Assembly: GCA_035529855.1 (NCBI GenBank)
Contig: DATKVX010000033.1
Coordinates: 1 to 32,188 of the forward strand
Direction: 5' to 3'
DNA length: 32,188 bases
Origin: a bacterium
GTDB lineage: Bacteria; RBG-13-66-14; B26-G2; WVWN01
The translations under genes and the position numbers were made by a program. Of this stretch, positions 1-6,801 are shown piece after piece (positions within the stretch are counted from its first letter, which is position 1; each line of letters begins with the position of its first letter). The notes beneath the pieces are model-generated. The model worked only from the letters and a program-made list of their open reading frames with translations, did not search any database and was not told the origin of the DNA.

Positions 1-12
1 CGACTGGCCAGT

Positions 13-106
13 CGCCCCTACCGGCCGGTCGCCCCTACCGGCCAAACGCCCCTACCGGCCAAACGCCCCTACCGGCCGGTCGCCCCTACCGGCCGGTCGC
101 CCCTAC
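13..106. repeat. 17-bp tandem repeat, about 5.5 copies
   Basis: The unit CGCCCCTACCGGCCGGT repeats head to tail from 13; copies start at 13, 30, 47, 64, 81 and 98, the last partial. Copies 2 and 3 end in AAA instead of GGT. Each GGT copy contains the palindrome ACCGGCCGGT, so the array can fold. There is no spacer between units, so it is not a CRISPR. It lies in non-coding DNA at the window edge and may extend beyond it. Confidence 0.9.
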
Positions 107-168
107 ATTATTGCGTAAAAGATCGTAATTTATCGCTACGACGCCGTGGACGTAATTCGCCCGCCGGT

Positions 169-197
169 TTGACTAAAAGGCCTTTTCGTGTTATAAT
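169..197 (+). promoter_or_regulatory. Sigma-70-type promoter with palindromic spacer
   Basis: TTGACT (169-174), a 17-nt spacer and TATAAT (192-197) make a near-consensus promoter. The spacer begins with the perfect 12-bp palindrome AAAAGGCCTTTT (175-186), a possible operator. No protein gene follows on this strand; the expected product is the RNA described next. Confidence 0.65.
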
Positions 198-203
198 TAT
201 ACT

Positions 204-436
204 AGGAGCGTACGAGAGCGGACGTTAAACTATTCAGGCTCGAGCCGCGACTAAATAATGATGAAAGAAACGATAACTATTCGGAGTACGTCTCCGTGAT
301 AAAATTGGCCGGCCGCGTACGGCGCCTGGCGGTGGTGGAAAACAGCGCAGACGCCGCACAACGCGAGACCGGCCGATTGTTTTAATCAACTTCTTCGCTT
401 GTACGCGGGCCCGGTTCCGGGCCCGTTTCTTTTTTT
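204..436 (+). ncRNA. Candidate small RNA, about 230 nt
   Basis: A good promoter (169-197) and a strong intrinsic terminator (406-436) on the same strand bracket about 230 nt without a convincing protein. The only short frame is 14 codons (258-299) with no clear ribosome site. The segment contains the palindrome GGCTCGAGCC (about 239-248), a small hairpin CGGAG/CTCCG (282-296), and a possible long-range pairing between the GGCCGG near 308 and the CCGGCC near 370. The last 55 nt are antisense to the 3' end of the GT2 gene, so it could act in trans or as a 3' antisense RNA. I do not recognise a known family. Confidence 0.45.
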
Positions 437-1122
437 CGGCGCTCGGCCAGCAGCCCCCCTATCTCCCGGAGAGTCGTAAAAATATGCGTCGGCGATACCG
501 TCGAACGGCCGTGTTCGCGGGGCAGGTGGCGGACGCCGCGCTCGAGCACCGGCACGCCGGCGCGCTTGAGCTTCACCATCAGCTCCGTATCTATGAAAAA
601 CTTATCCGAATGGAGCCCCAGCGCCTGCAGCTCGCGCCGCGGCAGGAATTTGAACGAGCAGTCGACGTCGCGGACCTTCAGGCCGAAGAGGACCCTTACC
701 AATAAATTGTAACCCCGGGAGACGAAGCGGCGGAGCGCCCCCTCCGCGCGGCCCACGCGATACCCGACGACCGCGTTTCCGCCGTCGAGCAGCGGCAGGA
801 ACGCGAGCATCTCGGCGAGGTCGAACTGGCCGTCGGCGTCGGTATAGAAGACGTAATCCTTGGCCGCCGCGGCGAAGGCGTCGCGCAGGCTCTTGCCGTA
901 ACCTTCGTTACTTGGGTGCGCCACGACGCGGAGCGCGGGCACCTCGCTCCGAAGGCGCTCGAGGACCCGCGGCGTCTCGTCGCTCGAGCCGTCGTCGACG
1001 ATTATTATTTCGTAATCTACGCCGGCGCCGCCGAGCGTATCGGCGAACGCGCGCACGACCCGCTCGATATTCCGCGCTTCGTTGAAGGCCGGCGCGCACG
1101 CGCTAATAGAGTAACCCGCCAC
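382..1122 (-). CDS. GT2 family glycosyltransferase (polyprenyl-phosphate sugar synthase-like)
   Basis: A 246-residue enzyme of the dolichyl-phosphate mannosyl/glucosyltransferase-like GT2 family. These move a sugar from a nucleotide donor to a polyprenyl-phosphate carrier at the inner membrane face. The N-terminus shows the GT-A start (APAFNEARNIE, about 10-20), the EIIIVDDGSSDET strand-loop (about 38-50) and the donor/metal site YTDADGQFD (about 93-101). No C-terminal membrane helices are present, unlike the longer GT2 flippase-linked forms. The start is GTG with no strong ribosome site. The 3' end overlaps the plus-strand terminator of a candidate RNA. The exact sugar cannot be told from sequence. 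Confidence 0.88.
   Translation of the reverse strand: MAGYSISACAPAFNEARNIERVVRAFADTLGGAGVDYEIIIVDDGSSDETPRVLERLRSEVPALRVVAHPSNEGYGKSLRDAFAAAAKDYVFYTDADGQFDLAEMLAFLPLLDGGNAVVGYRVGRAEGALRRFVSRGYNLLVRVLFGLKVRDVDCSFKFLPRRELQALGLHSDKFFIDTELMVKLKRAGVPVLERGVRHLPREHGRSTVSPTHIFTTLREIGGLLAERRKKETGPEPGPRTSEEVD
406..436 (+). terminator. Intrinsic terminator embedded in the GT2 coding 3' end
   Basis: A perfect 9-bp inverted repeat, CGGGCCCGG / CCGGGCCCG (406-414 and 417-425), is followed on the plus strand by TTTCTTTTTTT (426-436). On the opposite strand the same bases encode the Pro/Gly-rich C-terminus of the GT2 protein, so this is a plus-strand signal overlapping a gene. Confidence 0.7.
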
Positions 1123-1180
1123 GACGCCACTATAAAACTAACTACGCAAGACCGCAACCCCAAAGCCGAGGCACCGCGGC

Positions 1181-1209
1181 TTGACTTAATCCGAGATTTA
1201 GGCTAAAAT
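1181..1209 (+). promoter_or_regulatory. Promoter of the cupredoxin gene
   Basis: TTGACT (1181-1186), 17-nt spacer, TAAAAT (1204-1209). It lies 22 nt upstream of the start codon, with the ribosome site AAAGGAGGT in between. Confidence 0.65.
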
Positions 1210-1230
1210 ATTAGTAAAGGAGGTAAAGTT

Positions 1231-1587
1231 ATGAAAAGGTGGGGTTTTATAATTGCGGCCTTGGTAGCGTGCGGGACAGGGGCGCTCGCGCTAACCGAAA
1301 TCAAAATACAGAATTTCGCCTTCGTACCCCAAAACGTGGTAGTCCCCAAGGGTGAAATGGTCCAGTGGACCAACCTCGACTCGGCGGTCCACACGTCGAC
1401 TTCCGACACGCTCGTCTGGGACTCCGGCGACATCCAACTGAACGAGTCCTACAAGCGGAAATTCAACAAGACCGGTTTCTTCCCCTACCATTGCAAATAC
1501 CATACGCTGATGAAGGGTACGGTGCGCGTCACGGAGACGGCCGTAGCGCCGACTTCTTTCGGCCGCGTCAGGGCGCTGTTCCGCTAA
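1231..1587 (+). CDS. Secreted plastocyanin-like blue copper protein
   Basis: A 118-residue exported cupredoxin, probably a small periplasmic or surface electron carrier. A Sec signal peptide covers about residues 1-20. All four type-1 copper ligands are visible in the right order: His54 (in AVHT), then Cys88, His91 and Met94 in PYHCKYHTLM. The copper domain ends near residue 102 and is followed by a short tail, VAPTSFGRVRALFR, which is not part of the fold. The next gene ends in nearly the same tail. It has its own promoter, a strong AAAGGAGGT ribosome site and its own terminator, so it is a single-gene unit. The redox partner is unknown. Confidence 0.9.
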   Translation: MKRWGFIIAALVACGTGALALTEIKIQNFAFVPQNVVVPKGEMVQWTNLDSAVHTSTSDTLVWDSGDIQLNESYKRKFNKTGFFPYHCKYHTLMKGTVRVTETAVAPTSFGRVRALFR

Positions 1588-1611
1588 AGGAAACTACCGG
1601 AACCGGAGAAT

Positions 1612-1639
1612 AAAGCCGCCCCTTGGGGCGGCTTTAACT
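1612..1639 (+). terminator. Intrinsic terminator
   Basis: Perfect 11-bp arms AAAGCCGCCCC / GGGGCGGCTTT (1612-1622 and 1625-1635) close around TT, then a short T-rich tail. The same 24-nt hairpin recurs at 2497-2520 after the next gene. Confidence 0.8.
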
Positions 1640-1693
1640 TTCGACGTGCTTTATCCCTCGCCGCGGAAAGACGGTGAGACATGAGGAATTCTT

Positions 1694-1722
1694 TTGCAAT
1701 TTTCCGATACTTCTGTTATATA
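1694..1722 (+). promoter_or_regulatory. Promoter of the secreted propeller gene
   Basis: TTGCAA (1694-1699), 17-nt spacer, TATATA (1717-1722), 28 nt upstream of the start codon, with AAGGAGG before the ATG. Confidence 0.5.
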
Positions 1723-1750
1723 GTAAAAGAGTCGAAAAAGGAGGATACAC

Positions 1751-2473
1751 ATGAGAACAGCAGTTTTAATTATCGCGTCGTCGTTGGCCGCGGCGACGGC
1801 GTGGGGCGCATTCGGTGACGTATTAGCATCGTTCCCCGGCCCGGGCACCACCCCGCTGGCGCTGGCGTGGGACGGCCAGTACCTCTGGTGCACTACCCAA
1901 ACGCCGGACTACACCTTCCGGATTAACCCCAATAACGGAAGCGTCATATCGTCCTACACGACGGGCTTCGGTTACGCCGCGCGCGGTTTGACGTGGGCCA
2001 ATTCGAGTATTTACGACGGAAACGACACCCCGAATTACGTAAACCGACGTAATACTTCAGGTAGTATCATGAGTTCATTCGCCGTTACTGCTCTTTACGG
2101 CGGCCTCACCTACGACGCGACCAATCTCTGGGTTACGTCGACGTCCCCTCACATGTTCTGGCGCGTTACGACCACCGGCTCGCTCGTCAGCTCTTTCACG
2201 GCCGCTTTCTACCCGTTCGACCCCGGCTGGGACGGGACTTATCTATACTGCGGCACGTACAGCCCGGCCCACCGGATATACAGGCTTACGACTACCGGTT
2301 CGGTCGTGACATCCGTGGCGCCCCCGGCCAACTTCCCGTGGGGTTGCTGCTCCGACGGCAAATACCTGTGGATATCCACCACGTCAGGTACCAACCGGGT
2401 CTGGAAGTTGGATTTGGGGAATACCGGCGTCGCACCCGCGTCGCTGGGCAGGGTTAAGGCCGTCTTCCGTTAA
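1751..2473 (+). CDS. Secreted beta-propeller-like protein with C-terminal tail signal
   Basis: A 240-residue exported protein. Residues 1-19 form a Sec signal peptide. The body is built from repeats of about 40 residues with the pattern 'W/Y-D-G-x-Y-L-W ... R-hydrophobic ... T-T-G-S-hydrophobic-V-S-S' (for example WDGQYLWC, YDATNLWVT, WDGTYLYCG, SDGKYLWIS), as in NHL/SMP-30-like propellers. About five blades are visible, so the fold may be incomplete or may need partners. The C-terminus VAPASLGRVKAVFR matches the tail of the cupredoxin just upstream. It has its own promoter, ribosome site (AAGGAGG) and terminator. Ligand and role are unknown; it may be a surface or extracellular binding protein. 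Confidence 0.85.
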   Translation: MRTAVLIIASSLAAATAWGAFGDVLASFPGPGTTPLALAWDGQYLWCTTQTPDYTFRINPNNGSVISSYTTGFGYAARGLTWANSSIYDGNDTPNYVNRRNTSGSIMSSFAVTALYGGLTYDATNLWVTSTSPHMFWRVTTTGSLVSSFTAAFYPFDPGWDGTYLYCGTYSPAHRIYRLTTTGSVVTSVAPPANFPWGCCSDGKYLWISTTSGTNRVWKLDLGNTGVAPASLGRVKAVFR

Positions 2474-2496
2474 CCGTAAAAATAAGATGACCCGAA

Positions 2497-2523
2497 AAAG
2501 CCGCCCCTTGGGGCGGCTTTATT
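2497..2523 (+). terminator. Intrinsic terminator, copy of the one at 1612
   Basis: AAAGCCGCCCC TT GGGGCGGCTTT (2497-2520) followed by ATT. It is base-for-base the same hairpin as 1612-1635. Confidence 0.8.
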
Positions 2524-2637
2524 CAAATAGCCGGGGGGGAGGACCGGCCGCATTTCGGCGCGGTTCTCGGCACCGCTCGCGCGTGAATTGACTTGACACG
2601 GGCCCCCCTCCTTTTATAAATTTGGGGTAGTTGATAA

Positions 2638-2904
2638 ATGCCTCCCGGAAGCCGAAACCCGCCGGCGCGTAACGGCGCCGCTAAAAATAAATTCGCCGTC
2701 CTCCATTTCCCGTCGACCCACGATACGATATTGGCCGAACGGCTCGCGACGCAGCGGGGTTACGACGCGGAGGTTATCCCGCGGCCTCCCGGGAAAATAG
2801 GCCGGTGCGGCGTCGCGCTCCAAGTGGCCGCGGCCGACGTGGAGGCGCTGACGGAGATATTCGTCCGCGGCGGCCTGGCGGACCTCGACGTCGCGGAAGG
2901 TTAA
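2638..2904 (+). CDS. DUF3343-like small protein (putative Se/S carrier-like)
   Basis: An 88-residue cytoplasmic protein. After a basic N-terminal stretch it shows the pattern known from DUF3343: a FPSTHDTILAERL start (about 24-36), an 'EVIPRPPGKIG' middle and a single conserved-type cysteine in GRCGVAL (about 56-62). Family members are annotated as putative Se/S carrier-like proteins, but the function is not firmly established. The start is an ATG with only a weak GGGG ribosome site, so an internal start is possible. It ends 7 nt before the next small gene and is probably co-transcribed with it. Confidence 0.65.
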   Translation: MPPGSRNPPARNGAAKNKFAVLHFPSTHDTILAERLATQRGYDAEVIPRPPGKIGRCGVALQVAAADVEALTEIFVRGGLADLDVAEG

Positions 2905-2911
2905 CCGGATT

Positions 2912-3151
2912 ATGTCTATCGAAAACGAAGACGAAGCGGCGAAACTCGCCGATGAGCTCGCCCGGGAGATGGTGGCGTCGCTGGACGCCGATATGTTGAG
3001 CGAGGCCAAGGCCATGGGAATGGCGACCTCGGTCTTCGCCCCCCAACTCGAAACCTACCGGGCGAGGTTTAACGAACGGGTTTCGGCCGAAATCGCCGAG
3101 AAGGACCTGTTCGGCGTCGCCGCGTCGCGGCTTTTAATAGAAACGGAATAG
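2912..3151 (+). CDS. Small acidic helical protein of unknown function
   Basis: A 79-residue soluble protein with no signal peptide or membrane segment. It is rich in Glu, Asp and Ala and is predicted to be mostly alpha-helical. I recognise no motif. It starts 8 nt after the DUF3343-like gene, with an AAGG stretch upstream, so the two likely form a bicistron. Its high third-position GC matches its neighbours, which supports a real gene. Confidence 0.55.
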   Translation: MSIENEDEAAKLADELAREMVASLDADMLSEAKAMGMATSVFAPQLETYRARFNERVSAEIAEKDLFGVAASRLLIETE

Positions 3152-3189
3152 TCCGGGCGCGCGCGCAACCCGGGCTGGCGCGGTGGGTA

Positions 3190-4083
3190 TCACGCGCCGG
3201 CTTTTTTATTCCCGAAAAGTAGGCGGATTAATTTACGGGCGCCGAAGAGTAAACAGGCCAGGGCCGCGGCCGCGGCGACCGTAGCGAGACCCAAAACGGC
3301 GCGCGAGAGGAACGGGACGCCGGCGGCGCGGGCCAGCGCCGGCATCGGCCCGAGCACGCCGCCGTAGGGCGGTACCCACGGCGCGGCGCCCGCGGCGAGG
3401 ATTACGGCCGTAACGGCCATCCAAAAGCCGCCGCGCCACGAACGCGGCGCCCAACGCTCGAGCCGGCCGTCGCCGCGGTAGCGACGGCTGAGAGTTAAAG
3501 TGTATCCCCAGGCCGCCAACACCCCTTCGGCCGCCGCCAGCGCCAGGCCGGCCGCAACGACGCGCCACGCCGCGTCCGCCGTGACGGGCCCGCACGCCGG
3601 CGAGACTGCCAGGTACGTCAACGCGACGACGGCCGCGCCGGCGCCGCCGACCGCGAAGGCTAAAACGTAGCCCGCGGCTTCGGAGGCGAAGACGCTTTTC
3701 AACCTCGAGTACAGCCCCCAAACGAGCCAGGGCGCAACCGCGACGTGGACCAGCAGGTTCGCGCCCAACGCGGCCCAATCCACGTAGGGCGCGACCAGCC
3801 CTAGCGCGAGCGTCGCCGCGCAAAGACAGCAGACGCCCACCTCCGCGCCGAAGACGATTACGACCAGGCCCACGGCCGCGACGGTGCCGCCGTAGAGCGC
3901 TTCGGCGTGCAGCGGAAATTCCAGCAACCGCAGCGCCGCGACCAGCGCCCCGGCGCCCGCGAACGTCCATATGGTTACGCTCGAGCGGCGCAGGCGAACG
4001 AGCGCCGCGGCCAACGACGCCGCGGCGGCGAGCCAACCGAGTACGCCGAGCCAGGCCGGGACCGTTCCGATGGGTAAATACAT
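3190..4083 (-). CDS. CbiM/NikM-like polytopic membrane protein
   Basis: A 297-residue integral membrane protein with about eight hydrophobic segments. The N-terminal two thirds resemble the substrate-binding permease of cobalt/nickel ECF transporters (CbiM family). It begins MYLPIGTVPAW, and the segment LGANLLVHVAVAPWLVWGLY (about 131-150) resembles the CbiM signature where a GxNxxNM motif precedes GYxxY. In working CbiM the residue after the initiator Met is a metal-binding His; here it is Tyr, so metal specificity may be lost or changed. No EcfA or EcfT gene is adjacent. Its start abuts the stop codon of the GT9 gene, so the two are co-transcribed. Assignment is moderate. Confidence 0.55.
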   Translation of the reverse strand: MYLPIGTVPAWLGVLGWLAAAASLAAALVRLRRSSVTIWTFAGAGALVAALRLLEFPLHAEALYGGTVAAVGLVVIVFGAEVGVCCLCAATLALGLVAPYVDWAALGANLLVHVAVAPWLVWGLYSRLKSVFASEAAGYVLAFAVGGAGAAVVALTYLAVSPACGPVTADAAWRVVAAGLALAAAEGVLAAWGYTLTLSRRYRGDGRLERWAPRSWRGGFWMAVTAVILAAGAAPWVPPYGGVLGPMPALARAAGVPFLSRAVLGLATVAAAAALACLLFGARKLIRLLFGNKKAGA

Positions 4084-5277
4084 TTACGTACGCCCCCCCT
4101 CCATAAGCTCCGTCGCGGCGGCGACCACCGCCGCCGGCGTTATGGCCTCCATACAATAGTGGCGGTCCTGGAAGCACCGCGCCGACTTGCAGCCGCGGCA
4201 GCGCGCGTCGCCGACGACGGTCCGGTGCGGCACGCCGAGCGGCGCCCACATCGTAGCGTCGCCCGGGCCGTAAAGCGCGACGACCGGCGTACCCATCGTA
4301 GAGGCTATGTGGACCGGCGCGGTGTCGAGCGTGATAACCAAATCCGCCGCCGCTACCAGCGCGCACGTCTCGAGCAGCGATAGGCCGACCGCCGAGGCCG
4401 CGACGCCGGGCCCGATTCCTTCGGCTACCGCCGCGGCGCTCTCCTCCTCGCCCGGGCCGCCCGTTATAGCCAGCGCCGCCGCTCCCCTCCGCGCGAGCTC
4501 CCGCCCGACCTCGAGCCAATTCTCGCGCCGCCACAGATACGACGGGTTGGCGGCGCCGGGGTGCATTATGACGAGCGGCGTCGGCCGCCCGCCCCACGCG
4601 TCGCGGATGAAGGCCGCGGCGGCCTCGCGCGCCGCCGCCCCCGGCTCGAGCGGCGGATAAGCCGCAGGCGCCGGCGCCTCCGGCTCGAGCAGCCGCAGCC
4701 ATATCGCCGCGTTGTGGACTTCCGGAGTCGCGGCGTCGTACGAGAACGCCGGGACGTTGGCCCTGGGCGGCGGAGCCCGGCGGTCCGTCAGCGCCGTCCC
4801 GCGCGCGGCGTAGTCATAGCCGGTTATCTCCCCCGCGCCGGCGAGCCACGCCAGGTACGGCGACCACCGGTCCGGGACCAGCACGTACGCCCGCGCCGCG
4901 CCGAACTCCTTTGCTTCGCGGGCGGCCCGACGGAAGGCCGATAAACCGGCCCCGGCGACAACGACGCGGTCGACGAGGTAGTCGGCCTCGCAGAGCGGCG
5001 CGAGGGCCGGTCGGCATACCACCGCCAGTTCGGCGTCCGGGTACCTATTTCGGATGGCGGCGAGCGCCGGCCTGGCGACGAGCGTATCGCCGATGCGCAG
5101 AATGCGCTCGAGCGCCAGGACGCGCCCCTCCCGGGCGGCGCGGTTGCGGGGCCAGGGTCGCGCCAAAGTAAAAACCGGCCGCAACGCGCGCCACGCCGCG
5201 GCCTCGACGGCGCGCCGGGCGTTAAACCTCCCGGTGTATCGCGCGATGCGGGCGGCCGGGTTAGGCGGCGGGGTCAT
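4084..5277 (-). CDS. GT9 family glycosyltransferase (heptosyltransferase-like)
   Basis: A 397-residue cytoplasmic enzyme of the ADP-heptose:LPS heptosyltransferase family, which adds a sugar to lipopolysaccharide core or a similar glycolipid. Visible marks are the N-terminal RILRIGDTLVARPALAAI segment, MHPGAANPSYLWRRENW in the donor-binding half, and the C-terminal LVITLDTAPVHIAS and GTPVVALYGPGD blocks typical of GT9. A cysteine group (CRGCKSARCFQDRHYC) near the C-terminus could be structural. I chose ATG 5277: the longer frame to 5373 would run through the promoter at 5305-5333. The downstream CbiM-like gene starts where this one stops. Confidence 0.88.
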   Translation of the reverse strand: MTPPPNPAARIARYTGRFNARRAVEAAAWRALRPVFTLARPWPRNRAAREGRVLALERILRIGDTLVARPALAAIRNRYPDAELAVVCRPALAPLCEADYLVDRVVVAGAGLSAFRRAAREAKEFGAARAYVLVPDRWSPYLAWLAGAGEITGYDYAARGTALTDRRAPPPRANVPAFSYDAATPEVHNAAIWLRLLEPEAPAPAAYPPLEPGAAAREAAAAFIRDAWGGRPTPLVIMHPGAANPSYLWRRENWLEVGRELARRGAAALAITGGPGEEESAAAVAEGIGPGVAASAVGLSLLETCALVAAADLVITLDTAPVHIASTMGTPVVALYGPGDATMWAPLGVPHRTVVGDARCRGCKSARCFQDRHYCMEAITPAAVVAAATELMEGGRT

Positions 5278-5304
5278 GGGCCTTGACGCGGGCCGACGAT
5301 AATT

Positions 5305-5333
5305 AGTATAATTACGGGCGTAAGAGACATCAA
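5305..5333 (-). promoter_or_regulatory. Promoter of the GT9/CbiM-like unit
   Basis: On the minus strand: TTGATG (5333-5328), 17-nt spacer, TATACT (5310-5305). It places the transcript start near 5298, just before the ATG at 5277, which decides the start codon. Confidence 0.65.
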
Positions 5334-5343
5334 TATAAAGTAT

Positions 5344-5407
5344 CGGCGCGGCACGCCGGACGGGTCGAAACAACCCGGCGGCCGCGCCGGCGTTTTAACC
5401 TTTTTTT
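5344..5407. terminator. Long GC-rich hairpin with T-rich plus-strand tail
   Basis: CGGCGCGGC (from 5344) pairs imperfectly with GCCGCGCCG (5381-5389), with an inner GGGT/ACCC stem. On the plus strand it is followed by TTTTAACCTTTTTTT. It sits between the 3' end of the minus-strand gene at 5435 and the next promoter. On the minus strand the T-run is poor, so it may be an insulator or may stop antisense transcription. Confidence 0.45.
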
Positions 5408-5434
5408 AGTCATTCCCGCAAAAGAGGCCCGAAC

Positions 5435-5920
5435 CTATTCCAGGATGTATCCGGCCCGCTCCAACGCCGACTCGAGCTCGGTGAAGCCGGAGTCGAGGAA
5501 CGTGCCCGCGGCGTTGTAATCCTGCACGCCGCCGTTGAAGGTCTTGACGTAGTTGCGTTGGATGCCGGAACCGCAGCGGCTCAGCGCCGTCATGTAAAGG
5601 TTGAACGCACCGGCTATAAGCTTGTGGGCCTCGTCGAAGCCCTCGGGGACGGCCAGCGCGCCCATCTCGTCCGCCAGTTGGCCCAAGTCGTTGATTATCA
5701 CCTCGATCTTCCAGGCGAGTTTATCACGTTCGTCCTGGTCGAGGTCGCTGCCGGGCCAGACGAGGAAAGGTTGGGCCTCAATAAGTTTTTCGTTGAACCG
5801 GGCGGTGATATCCTGAACGGTATCCGAATAAGCGAGTACGGGGTCGTCGGGAGTTTGGGCCTGCGCCGCGGCCGCCGCGAGCGCCACGACGAATACAACT
5901 CCGATGAATTTACGTTTCAT
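5435..5920 (-). CDS. Secreted helical protein of unknown function
   Basis: A 161-residue exported protein with a clear Sec signal peptide (MKRKFIGVVFVVALAAAAAQAQ). The mature part is mainly alpha-helical and acidic, with two Trp and a single Cys. I recognise no family; it resembles small periplasmic four-helix proteins only in general composition. The start is ATG 5920, because AAGGAG lies nine bases upstream; a TTG further upstream overlaps that ribosome site. It is probably monocistronic, between the GT9 promoter and the repair gene. Confidence 0.75.
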   Translation of the reverse strand: MKRKFIGVVFVVALAAAAAQAQTPDDPVLAYSDTVQDITARFNEKLIEAQPFLVWPGSDLDQDERDKLAWKIEVIINDLGQLADEMGALAVPEGFDEAHKLIAGAFNLYMTALSRCGSGIQRNYVKTFNGGVQDYNAAGTFLDSGFTELESALERAGYILE

Positions 5921-6103
5921 AAGCCGCAACTCCTTAAGTTTGAATTGAAACAGCTAACCTAATTTTACGCCATATATCCCCCGCAGGCAAGGAATTTCAC
6001 ACGCCGCAGATATGACTCGAGACGTACGTAAAAACAACCACAACAGCCTCATACGCCGGGCGATGCGTATTTCCGTCGCCGAGGGCGCGTCTGCGTAAAC
6101 GGA

Positions 6104-6757
6104 ATGACGACGACTAAAGACCTCTTGCCGGAAATTTACCGGCGTCTCGACGCCGCGTACGGCGACCAAGAGTGGTGGCCGGGCGAGACGCCGCTCGAGG
6201 TCGCCGTGGGCGCCATCCTCACGCAGAACACCGCCTGGGCCAACGTCGAGAAGGCCATCGCCAACCTTAAAGCCGCCGGCCTGCTCGAGCCGGCCGCGCT
6301 GGCCCGCCTGACGCCTTCCGAAATCGCGCCGTTGATAAAACCGGCCGGTTATTATAACGTTAAGGCAAGGCGGCTGCGCGCGTTCCTCGATTTCTTGTGG
6401 GAAGAATACGACGGCGACGTCGCGGCGATGGCGCGGGAGGAGTTGCCCGCGGTCCGGCCCAAATTGCTCGCGGTGCGGGGCGTGGGCCCGGAGACCGCGG
6501 ACTCCATCCTGCTCTACGCCTGCGGCCTGCCGACGTTCGTGGTGGACGCTTATACTCACCGGGTACTTCACCGCCACGGCCTGGCCGACGAGGCCGCCGC
6601 CTACGACGAGTTGAAAGAGCTCTTCGAGGGCAACGTCGAGGCCGACGTCGCGGTATATAAGCAATACCACGCGCTGCTGGTGCGCGTTGGGCGGGAACGG
6701 TGTCGCCGCGGCGAGCCGCGCTGCGCGGGCTGTCCGTTGGAGGGGTTGAACGCGTAG
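6104..6757 (+). CDS. EndoIII/MagIII-like HhH-GPD DNA glycosylase, atypical
   Basis: A 217-residue base-excision repair protein of the endonuclease III superfamily. Visible are AILTQNTAWANVEKA (about 38-52), the helix-hairpin-helix VRGVGPETADSIL (124-136) and the catalytic Asp148 in FVVDAYTHRVL. Two features differ from true EndoIII. The lyase lysine position in the hairpin is Glu130, which suggests a monofunctional glycosylase like the MagIII group. The iron-sulfur loop has only three of four cysteines (C200-x6-C207-x2-C210; the fourth position is Asn216). Substrate may be alkylated rather than oxidised bases, but that is inference. Convergent with birA. Confidence 0.85.
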   Translation: MTTTKDLLPEIYRRLDAAYGDQEWWPGETPLEVAVGAILTQNTAWANVEKAIANLKAAGLLEPAALARLTPSEIAPLIKPAGYYNVKARRLRAFLDFLWEEYDGDVAAMAREELPAVRPKLLAVRGVGPETADSILLYACGLPTFVVDAYTHRVLHRHGLADEAAAYDELKELFEGNVEADVAVYKQYHALLVRVGRERCRRGEPRCAGCPLEGLNA

Positions 6758-6801
6758 TAACGGGGGAAGGGGCGGTTTTCCCGAACGAGGCGGCGAGGGC
6801 C

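Noticed and set aside
13-106. CRISPR array
   Set aside because: Units follow each other with no spacers and there are no cas genes.
5278-5373. Upstream start of the GT9 gene at 5373
   Set aside because: The segment contains a good minus-strand promoter (5305-5333) and part of a hairpin; ATG 5277 follows the expected transcript start.
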